Positions 23,201 to 35,200 of a DNA stretch of 64,000 nt are shown here, piece after piece. Location of the stretch: the NCBI GenBank assembly GCA_016165875.1, contig JABBOT010000009.1, positions 19,172,783 to 19,236,782 on the forward strand. The letters run 5' to 3'. The notes beneath the pieces are model-generated. The model saw only the letters and a list, made by a program, of their open reading frames with translations. It was not told where the DNA came from and did no database searches. Position 1 is the first letter of the stretch; the number at the start of each line of letters is the position of its first letter. The position numbers and the translations under genes are program-made. This DNA comes from Acanthopleura granulata. Its lineage: Eukaryota; Mollusca; Polyplacophora; Chitonida; Chitonidae.

Positions 23201-26200
23201 TGCTTGGCTACAGAGATGAACGTGAAGATGTAAAACAGGCACAACGCCGCACATCAGAGCAAAAGGTTACTACACTTGAGCTGATACTGGGACAAATTGC
23301 CAACTATTGCCCAGTCATTTCACGGAACACCATTGTCAAGAACTCTACCTCCATTGACAATATCTGGAAAATAATTCGGCTGCATTATGGTTTTCAGTCG
23401 CCAGGCACACATTTCTCAGTCCTCTCCGCCACTCACATAGAACCTGATGAAGGGCCACAAGATCTCTACCAACGCCTTGTGGCGTTTGTTGAAGATAATT
23501 TACTACTGCGTGACAGCGGCTTTCAGCACTACGGTGCTGCCGTAGCTGAGGACTGTCCCCCATCCTGGAAAAGTTTATCGCCCTTACATGGTTGCGACTT
23601 TTACATCCCACACTTCTTCAGCTCATTAAACAGCGATACGGCACAGAACTACGCTCCAGAACATTAGCGTCCATAAAACCTGAGATTTCACAAGCGCTTG
23701 CCTCCCACCTTGATGAAATCAGAACAACAGAGGAGGCAAAAGTAGTGCGTATAGGCACATCTAAGAATAAATTTGCCTCTACTGACCACCGCCCCCCAAA
23801 ACCATTCCCACTGTGTAAACAAGCAAAGCGATCGAGCCGTTATTATTTGAGTGAGCGCTCTTATCTTCCTGAGCAAGACGCAAATATCTCACCAAAGCCC
23901 GCAAAATCGTAGATATCGTCGAACAGCCCGGCGACGACATTGCTGAAGTAGCCCGCTGACGACGAAGCTAATGAAGACGGCGGCAACTTCCTTACTGCAG
24001 AATCCAACACTACGTACAGAATACATGTACGCCAATCTCCTTATCTGGACGTGTTTTATGGCCACCAAACCACGCGTATCGAAAGGCAATATGATACGAC
24101 TTTCCACTGCCCAGTGGTTGGGTCTAAAAATTACGAAAAGTTCCCAGTCAGCACATCCCCGGATCATCCCCGCTCAATGTGGTCGGCGAAGTTGATGTCA
24201 CATTGATTCGTGAACTCGCGGGAACCCCATTCATGGAACGCTATGACATTGCCGGCTGCCCAGCCAAGCGTGTGGTCAATAATATTAAGAATTGAAGTGC
24301 CGGATACATTGGATCCAGATCCCTCTTTCTAAGCATTCAGTGAAGTATTGCAGTGTTACCACTCTGTTTTGTGGCGTTCTTGTTATTGCACGGACCGAAA
24401 TGGGCATGCCAGGCTCGAAGACTGCCTTTGAGGAACTAATGTGCAGAGTTCTGTGAAATTATCTAGAGCAGCTCGCAGTTGCCAAACTATCAGACTATAT
24501 TTACTGTGGTGCCGAAACACCAGAGGAATTTTCTATCCAAGTGAGAAAGACTACTACAAACTCTACAGAAAAACAGTTTGCGACTATCCGCCCCAAAGAC
24601 TGCCATCCTCAGTCTCCATCTTAGGTGGACCCTGGCGGATGGGATCTATCCATGACAGCCCTCACCGGATTGCTCCCCTGGCGTCTTCCTGTGCCGACAA
24701 TTGTTCATGGCTTACACTTGTTTATGGGAGCCTACAAGATCTTGGCTCGAGTATTTATTTATTTATTTATTTGAATGGTGTTTTACGCCGTACTTAAGAA
24801 TATTTCACTTACACGACGGCGGCCAGCATTTTGGTGGGAGGAAACCGAGCAGAGCGCGGGGAAACCCATGACGATCCGCAGGTTGCTGGCAGACCTTCCC
24901 ACGTACGGCCGGAGGGAAAGTCGGCATGAAGTGGACTTGAACTCACAACGAGAGCATTGGTGGGAGGCTTCTGGGCCATTACGCTGCGCTGGCGAGCTTT
25001 CCAATGAGTCACAGATCCCTCCTTGGCTCCATACTGTTCTGGCATCTTGTCTCCGTTGGACCCTCTCATCGCTGGATGTCAATCAAACGATAAAATCATG
25101 TGGTCTGATGAACAACTCCAGGCTTTTCAGTCTGCCCAGCAGGTCTTATGTACTAATAAAGTCATTGTTCTGCACCGGGCAGAGGAGTAGCTATGGGTCG
25201 TCACAGGTGGATCTGTCAAAAGACATGGCATAGGAGCTACTCTGTATGTAACCCGCAATGGTAACCAACATCTCGCGGGATTCTTCAATGCGAGACTTCG
25301 AGGACGATAGATAACGTGGCTCTCATGTATGATTAAAGCACTGTCAATTGCGGTGGCAAGTAAGTATTTTCATCCATACATAGTACAATTCTCCCACATC
25401 TCTTGCATTCTTACGGACAGTAAGCCATGTGCGCAACCCTTCAAGAAACTATGTCGCTGCGAGCTTTCTGTCAATTCAAGAGTGTTAACATTCCTGTCCA
25501 ACGTCAGCCGATACCAAGCTTCTGTCCGCCATCTAGCGGGTTCCCTTAATGTTCTTTAAGACTTCGCCGATCGAAATGCTCCCGACTGCGACAATCTCTA
25601 ATGCCAAGTGTGTTCATTTGTGTAACGTTCTGAAAGTCGTGTTGTTCATCGGTGTTTGCCTAACGACATTGTCAGTGGCATAACTAAACAGATTTTCACA
25701 ACTCGCTCCACATGGCTTGCTCTCCAGTCTAAATGCTCTGATTTACGCCGTGCTCATGCCCATCTTCGACTTGATCGCCCTTCATGGCATCAGCTGAAGC
25801 TTGTAATGCGGTGAATATTTTTCGCTTTAGATATCGATAAAGCTGTGGAATGGGTATCTGTCCCCTGCCATCAATGCACCTCACTGAAGAAGATTCCACA
25901 TTACATCGTGCAACAGACCACTGAGTCTAGAGGGAATCGGACTCTCATTTGCTGCTGACGCACTGAAAAGGAAGCGACAACTCATCCTGGTTCTCCGAGA
26001 ATGTGTTTCATCAGCCCTTCTGGATGATGAGAAACACGGGACTATACGTGATGCCTTCTTCGTCTATGTGTCGAATTACGACCAGTAGATGGACCCCAGC
26101 AGTAATTAGGACAGACAATGAACCGGCTTTAAGTCCCTTGTTAAGGACGAACTTCTCCGGAAACACAGCCTCGCCATAGAGCTTGTCACAGTCAAAAACA

Positions 26201-29200
26201 TCTATAGAAACCCTGTGGCCGAAAGAGCCATTCAGGAAATGTAGTCTGAGCTCCACCAAGATCCATTTGGTGGTATTGTAACCCAGTCACACCTGTCCAT
26301 CGCCACTGCTCGACTCATCTGTAGAATCAGAATCCGAGGATTATCGGTGGGTGAAATATTGCTCTAGAGGAACCAAGATACTAACATTCCAATTTCAGTA
26401 ACCGATCGCAAATCCATTCTAGATCAATATGCAGATCGTATCAAAAATCACCCAACTAGTGAGACAGCCAAGGCTCCGTCCGGAATCATGCCTGACATAC
26501 AAACCATAAAAATCGGCGAACTGGTATGCGTCCGTTGCGATCGCAACGAGTCCAAGTTCCGAGATCGATTTCGCGTTGCCTGCATGGATGGCGACTGGTG
26601 CAGTGTACGGAAGTTTGTTGGTTCTCAACTCCCATCGCAGACCTATCATGTCAGGAAGTTAGAGTGCTTTACAGTCCCTCAGAGTGCTTTACAGTCCCAC
26701 GTGTTCCTGTCTGAAATCTCAGATCACATGGACTACTGCAGACTCTTCAGAGGAAGACGATTCTACATGCCCTTTTCCGACCCCGCCTCCACCAGTCCGA
26801 ATCCAAATACCTGCTGTGTTGCCCTCACCTGTTGTCGACACACATTCGGAGAACACCTTAAACCATTGTCCTCCGCAGGAGCCCAGCGCGATCCAAAACC
26901 CTGATTTCGATTCCGTATTACCAACTGCCAACAAAGACCCAGCAACACCCCATAGATTTACTCGTCAGCGATCTCTCTGAATTATATCTTGTGACTTTCT
27001 GACTTTTACTCTGCAGTTGCAGTGATATTCATTTAACTTCAATCTGCCTTTTATGTGTTTCGCGGCGTTAATGTCTTACTTATGTTAACTTCTAATGTAA
27101 ACTACCCTTCTCAAGAGTAGGCAGACTTTAATCTCAGAGAGAAAAGTACTCGTGCCAAAGTATTTTTTACATAGTTTACATTACATATCAGTGTATATGC
27201 AGAGTTAACCCCTTGTCTGCACGAGGGGGACTCTCTCTCTCTCTCGCTCTCTTCCTGTTGTGTTGTTGGACTGTTTTTGATTTGTACGTTGTGATCAAAA
27301 ATACGGTTCAACCTTAATGATACACGGCGATCTCGCTTGTGGTTTTATCACTGTGATATCGAGGGTCCTCCTACCTCAACTGGCGCTCAGAGCTCGTGAT
27401 AAAGGTTTGAGTCAGCCCGAAATTAGCGTGTGGGTAGCGTTGCCCGCCAAAAATATTCTCTTTAATATTCGCCTGACCGAATCAATGGAAATTCTAACAT
27501 TTGCCTCGTTTGCCTGATATTTGGGCGATAATTTTATGATCTTTTATTATTTCACCTTCAAAACACACCAGGTCACGTGATTTAATCTCTTCAGTTCGCC
27601 CAGTCTGTTAGGGAATAGTTGTCCACTTTGACAGCTCTTACGTGTTGGTTTACATGCGTGCACTGTTGACCACTGTTGAGAAGTTAAGTGACGTGACCTT
27701 GCCTGCGCTGCTACCTATGCAAAAGCTTTCAGCGAAAGCGTGCCTGCAAAAAAGACTCAAATGTTATTGTGTAGAAATGATTTGAGCCGTATTTCATCAC
27801 TTAGAACTTTAAGTTGTGCTATACAGTGACAATGCTGTAATTAGGCTAACCTGCCCAAATAGAAGAAAACATTTCAGAGATCCCAAAACACACCGTTGCG
27901 GTACACACTATAACTGGAACTACTTCCGTAAATCGCTTCACATCTAGACTCCCAAAACACTAAATTCGATTTTGTGCCCAAGATTCAGGCGCACATTAAA
28001 CAGTGGAGAAGGGTAGGGATTGGATGTATCTCTGAAATGTGTTGAAGTATTACCAGGTAATTTTGCAGGTAAAAACTTAGTTACAATAATGTATCCCTCG
28101 CTTCTTCGAGTGGCACGTGAGCACCGTGGGAATAAATGTCACCTTTCTAATTGTCGGTAAATATCTTTAAAAATAAGACATTCTGCCATCCAAAAGTTGC
28201 ACACAAGATACCTAACGTACATATGGACGCACTGACAGCAAAAAAAACCCCACTGACGACCTAATCTTTCCAGTTTTCGCCTGTTTTACCATATTTTCCA
28301 TAGATAGCAGCACAGATCAGGTCACGTGATTTAAGTTCTCCGGTTCTTGTCGTGAGAGGTCAACAGTGCACACATTTAAACCAACAAGTAAGAGCTGTCA
28401 AGGTGGACAACTATTCCCTAACAGACCGGGCGGACTGAAGAGATTTTACTTAGATAGAATTGTTTTAAAGGGAAAAGAATGCGAGAATCGATAAGAGATC
28501 ATAAAATTATCACCCAAATATCCGGCAAACGAGGCAAATGTTAGAATTTCACCGTCTCGTGCAAAACGTTCTCCTTTCGGCATTGCAGTTCCAGCCTCGC
28601 ATCTTGGATTTAGCGTATTCTGGGAGATTTCGTCTACAAAGTTAATTCATTCTGTGGAATGAGACCTGCTCACGAAAACATCCTGCATCTAACAACACAT
28701 GCACATTTACAGAAATCAAGCAACATTTCAAACAACTTACAGTCCACCGGCACTCTAGAATCGGCAATGCCCGTTCGCCCCCGGCCTTGTTAGGGTGACA
28801 GCCGACCGGAAACCCTCCGAATAGTTCAGTATACGTCTGCCCCTCTGCACTTTGCAAATTTTCCCAGAAAATACTCTTTCCTTCAAAAAATATCCATCCG
28901 AGAAGCCTCAGCTCGGTTGGACATGTGCGCGGAGAAAGAATCTCCCAAAGTTTTAAATGGAAAGCGTTCGTAAGTCTTTAGATGTTCCCTCGCACCACTA
29001 TTATGCGATGGCAATATGATATGTAGTCTGGCAACATCACATACTATCAGATTCCTTCTCCAGCCAATCACGTAAGGCAAACAAGATCCTCAGCCACTCT
29101 AGCTCCAGAACACGCCTCAGTGGGCCACATGGCTAGACCACGGTATTAAAATAGGTTTTGAACAGTTGCAAACAAATTCACGACTTCACTTGCTTCATGT

Positions 29201-32200
29201 GTGTGATGGAAGTGGTGAATCGTATTATTGCTTGTGATACTTTTCACGTATGAACAGGTTGCGTAATTTATTCAGTTACATACTGTTTGGTCACTTTGAC
29301 TGAGGCGGGTGCCCAAGGCAAAATGTAGGTACAACAACAACAAATATGATTTTGTCCCTACGCGACTTGTTTCTGTGTCACCGCAGAAATATCATGTCAG
29401 AAATAATATCAGAAATAGTGAAATTTTCATTTCGTAATGTAGACGATATATCTGGTAAAATATTTGGAGTTTTCCCTGCATAGAACTACATGATATCCTG
29501 AATGGACCTGAAATACTGCGTTGATTTCATTTTAATAAAATTTTTCTAGCATCAAGGAAAACAATAATTCATGCTGGATCAGTCGATGGGTAAATTAATA
29601 ATTTCTGACATTTTCTTGTTTCAGCAACAGATATTCTTTTGAAATTTCCAAAACTCACAGATATCATTATTATGTTTAACCATACATAAATGTAACCTCT
29701 AACTTTGGACTTATTAATCAGTATATACCACTTTAATTTATCTTCCGGAAACCTCGGCTGAAGGAAAATGTATTTTATGGATTAAGAAATTTAAAGAGAA
29801 AGTAAATATATGATAAGAAAAATGTTTTAAGAGCGAATGGAAACTATTATGAATGCAAGAAAAGTCAGAAAACGGCCTATCAGTTATATTCCCTCAAACA
29901 ATTTCCTCCCGAGCCCTAATAAATTTAAGAAATAGCAAGATATTTGAGAATAAAAATGTCAATGAGATATGATCTTAGTTTCAGAAGCAGAAGCATAATA
30001 AAAAGCCAACACAATCTGAATATTTAAAATTAATTAAAAAGATTAAAATTAAGGAAAATCAGTGATATTTTAATTTGTCATACCAGAATGGTTAAAGGGA
30101 AAAACCACACAAAAATTAAGTTAATAATGAATGAAAAGAGCATTTAAAACTGTATCTAAGAATACCTTCACTAGATTGTTTAGATGTTTTCAATAACATA
30201 AGTGCAGTCAAATGTTTTGAACCGTATCGTGGTTTGTTTTTGACAATATCGATAAAGCTTTTCTCCAGTGACGTCACATCGACATTTCTCTGACCTTAAA
30301 GGAGAAATTTAATTTATTGCTAGTTTTTTCATACATATTTAAACAGCACAGGAGCACTTTTTACAAGGATTTTATTCAGAGAGGAGCATGAATGTGTACG
30401 GAAAGTTTTGTGACGTCACTGGTGAAACACATTATCAGTATGATCCATAAAACCCACAATACAATCAAAACTTTTGACTGCATTTCCCTTGGTGAAAAAA
30501 ATCTAAAAAAAATCAGAGAAAGCATTTTCAAATACACTTTTTAATACTCTTTTCATTTGTCTAAACTTCATGTTTTTGTAGTTTTCCCCTTTAAATGTTT
30601 CCATGTGTAATGTCAAAGAAGATAAATGTTTGGATTTTTTTTTGCATTAAGCTAAATGTGATGCATAGAACGGGAATACTATGTTGATTAAATTTTAAAG
30701 AAATTTGTCTAGCATCAAATAAAATGAAGAAACAAGCTGGATCAGTGGATAGATAAATGAATAATTTCTGAGATTTTCTTTTTTCAGAAGAAAAGTATTT
30801 GTTTGAAATTCACAAAACTCAGAGCCATTATTATGTCAAGCAAACCCCGCAACTTCAGTCATGTCGAAAAAGCTATAAACCCTAAATTTGGAACTTCTTT
30901 ACGAGTATAAACGTCTTTTCATTATCGTTCTGTGATCTCGGCTGAAGGAAAGTGTGTTTTCTGGATTGAGAAATTTAAAGAAAACGCCAATGTAGGCTAA
31001 GAAAAATATTTTAACTTTGAATGGAACAAATGAATCTAAGAGAAATCAGAATTTCAGGCTGTAGGCCGATCAGTTATATTCCATCAAAAAATTCTCCCCA
31101 GTCCTAATAAATTAAAGAAAATAAGAAGATATTTGAGAATTAATATGACAATGAGGTATGGTCTTAGTTTCCTAACGAGAGGCATAATAAAGTCAACACA
31201 ACCATGGTAATTAACATTTAGCACAGATTAGAACAACCCGAAAACTGATTTATTTCATAATTAATTCACTCCTGCTGCATATTCTTCAGCTGAAAAGTCT
31301 CCCACTGATATACATGTTTTGTTGTGAATCTCTGTCATCAAACCAGTTAGTAGGCTGGGAGTGTGTCATGTGTGAGTGGTTTCAATTTGACCTACATGAC
31401 CTGGGAAAAAGAATGTAGAGCATTATTCATACAGGTATAAATTATCATCTACAATAATCGTCAAGTTTCCATCTTGGGCAAGGCACATGCATTTTTTTTC
31501 TGCTCCTGGAAGTGACGTAATAGCATTTTGTCACCATGGTAACCTCCGTTGAGGAGGGTGCGGATCGTGAGTAGTCCCCTTGGCAAAAAGCTTTCAGTTG
31601 TATGCAAAGCAGATAAAATTCTGATATGTCTTTACTGGGTGTAAAATGAGAGTATAGAAATTTATATTGTATCAACAACTTAGACCGTCTGTGTAGCAGT
31701 ACTATCCAATCGGTGCTCCAGCACTCATCACTTCGGAGCCAAATCTTGTACCGCAGCAGGAGGACCTTGTGCTGTCATTTTCTTGACGTCAGATGTTCCT
31801 TTTCCTGATTCTTCATAATGACGTCACATTAAAAGACAGCGCGACGTAAAACAATGGAATTAGATACATTGTATTATTTTAGACGTTGCAGTAGTAGACA
31901 TTTTTGACGTAACAACGGGTCAGTGTACGTCCTGCTTCGCAGTACTGCCACTTTTGTATTAAAGGTTGTACACAGAAACATTTCACTTGCTCCATTTTGC
32001 CATTCAGTTTTACGGATCAAAGAATCTAGCTAAAACATGGAGGATAACTCCTGGGCGGTTTATTCTGTGAAGTACAGCTAGCGATGAATAAAGTCTATCA
32101 AAAGGTCTCTTATATGCTTTGCAGTATGTTTTTCATTTTTATCTATCGTACACATATATTCTCTGTATCTTAAAATGAATATAAGTATGCCATTTTTCGG

Positions 32201-35200
32201 GTCTGACTGTACACATGGACAGTAAACTCTTAACTAATGATAAACACATATGCCAGAAAATATCAGCCATACAAGCTCAAGACTTGTTGGCCAGACAGAT
32301 AGAGGTTATGAAGTTCCCATGCTGCTAGAAATTCTAATTTAAGAATGCCTACAGGTGGACATTTGTATTTATATTGGATTTATTTCAATATAGTCATGTT
32401 AATTTAGTAAACAATTTTTACAGTCACCGTTTTGGTGGAAGCAAAAAATTATCTAAATCTAATCTAATCTAATGATATTAAAACTTTCAGAGTGGCTGAG
32501 GTGTATATCTTAGGAACATAGCTATTTGTTCAAAAACTCTCAAAGTTTCTTTCTTATTCTTTCAAAGTTTTTGAAGTGTACTTTCTTTGTGTTTATTTTT
32601 TTCAACGAAGATGAGGTGTACAACTCATCTATACCTCACCCTGAGGTGTGTACACCTCATGTCCATATTGCAATCTCAGATCTCAAAGTGTCAAGATATT
32701 ACCGTGTTAATGAATAGAACTCGTAGATTTTCTTCGCTCTTTTTTCAGTCCTTACAAATGTAGCTTTTAATGCCCCGTGCCTGGCGTCGTCAGAATACAG
32801 CGAACGCTTCCTCTGCTCCGCGGCTCTCGATGTTGACCCTGTCACCTATGGTAAGTACACGTTGGCCTTCTTCGTACTTGGCTTCCATATAGCTAATAAT
32901 TCAGATCTGTCTAAAATAAATTCTTCTTTGCGCAAATCCATCCAAATGCTTTAATTAATGTACTTTCTCAGTTCTTTGGTCGTTTGTGCTAAACTTTGCT
33001 ATGGACACGTCTTCAGGAATGTCTAAGACTGTGACATGCACCTTAGTTGATTGCTTTGAGGCGTCTCAAAATATGTAACATGCAAATTTTCGGTGCTTTT
33101 TTTGAGGAATCTCAATGCCGGTAACATACACATCTGTAGTATGTTTTGAGGAGTCTGTAAGGCTGTGACATGCTCGTCAGTTGTTTGTTTTGAAGCGTCT
33201 CAAAGTCTGTAATATGCACATCTGTGGTGCGTTTTGAACAGTCTCTAAGACTGTGACATGCATCCCAGTTGTGTGGTTTGAGGCGTCTCAAAGTCTGTAA
33301 CATGCACATCTGTGATACGTTTTAAGGCGTCTCAAAGTTTGTAACATGTATATCAGTGTTGCGTTTTGAGGATTTTCAAAGGCTGTATTATGCACATCTG
33401 TGTTACGTTAATTTGGGTCTTAAAGTCTGTATCATACACATGTGTCGTACGTTTTTGAGGAGCCTTAAAGTATTTAACTTGAACACTTGTGGTACGTTTT
33501 GAGGAGTCTTAACGTCTGCAACATACACAATACGTTTCTGAGAAGCCGTAAAGAACCTCATGGTACGTTGACAAGAAACATGTTCATCAACAATATGAGG
33601 TTGATGGCAATTTGAAAACTACGTTTTTGATAGATTTTTCTTTTCAGTGGACGGTGGTCAGATTTAGGGGTGATAAGCTTGGAACTTGGGAAATTGTACT
33701 GAAAAATCCATACTCTATATGGTAACTTTTTATTTATTTATTGGTTGTTTTATGACAAACTCTGAAAATTTTCACTTATACGATGGCAATCAGTTTATTT
33801 TTTTATTGATTTGATTGGTGTTTTAAGCCGTTTTCAACAGTATGTCACTGATACGACGGCAGCCAGCACTTTTGTGGGAGGAAACCGAAAAGAAAACATG
33901 GGAAACCCACGACCATCAGCAGGATGCTGGCGGGCCTTTCCACGTACGGCCGGGGAGGAAGCCAGCATGATCTAGACTTGAAATGATTTGACTCGCATTG
34001 GTCAGAGGCACCTGGGTCATTACAGCTCACTATCGCGCTAACACCTTCTACCACGGAGGCCCTCTTGTTTAATTCAAGCTCCCTGACTCAACTATCTTTT
34101 CACTTCCCATGGAGTTTTTCTTACGTGCTCGGTCTCACTCTTATTTTTAAGATTATCAGTCAGAATGGGCATCAAGATCCGAAGGTGTTGGAGCCTGGAT
34201 TAAAATCTCCTTTGATGAACCTCATCTTCTGGTTTACGCTCGCTTGGCGCAGAGAAGAAGTACCGTGGAGAGGAGCAAGGACGTCCAATTTGAATTCAGC
34301 GACGGCTCAACTCAGAATGTGTGTATGCTGACTGCATATCAATAACTAATTGACTCATCAGTTTTCATATATCTGTCTTTTTGTATTTATTCATTTATTT
34401 GGTGTATTGCAGTATACGTGGTACCGACATTCAAGAATTTTTCATATTTACGATGCTGATCAGGTCTACAGACGCAAACCATTTCTTAAAAAAAAAAAAT
34501 GAAAGAAAAAAAAAAAAAGAAAAAAAACCCCACCGCATGTGTCAAGACGGTGGTAACGAAGAATCCACCGCCTCGGTGGCTTAGTGGTGAGAACGTTCGC
34601 CTTAGGGTCTGGAGATGGGGGATCAATCCATAAGCAGAGAGGTGTAAAACAGTTCGCCCGACCGGTAAGATACAGTCGACAAAATTATCCAACAATCACA
34701 TTATCTAGTTTATTACACTTCTGCTTTCTGTCGTATGTATATCCACGCGCGGGTCATTCGATTCACTTTCTCACATTGTTGTTTCCCAAGCTACCGAGGC
34801 TGTCTGAACTTGCACTTTAGGGAAAATTCTGTTGAATGAATACATTCGTTTCACATTACTCTGGTTATTTTCGGTCCCGTCAAGAAAAGTTTAACAGCGT
34901 TTTGTTGCATAAGACCTTAAAGATATCCAAATACATACGAATAGCTCTTGTACCTGTGAATTTCACCTCAAGGGTGGATAAACTTATTGCTCGCTTAACA
35001 TTATCCACAAACTAAGAGTCCAACATGTCTTTAACATGATCAATTTTGGGGCCACGCAAGCCGTTTAGGAAATTAAGAAATTGTACCCATGCTTGACCTA
35101 AACAAATCACGGTAAAACAACAGCTATGTAATGCAATTTATATAACACGCAGTAAAGTCATGTCTTTTCTTTGCAGTATTTTCAGAGCTGTATTAGTGTC

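Noticed and set aside
33646..33717. Extra exon of the secreted gene after TTTTCTTTTCAG
   Set aside because: The acceptor is strong, but in the required phase the frame meets TAG after six codons, while exon 2 joins exon 3 at 34,152 perfectly.
34568..34640. True tRNA gene
   Set aside because: A-box and B-box-like sequences are present, but a full acceptor stem and anticodon arm cannot be paired; it is better explained as a SINE head.
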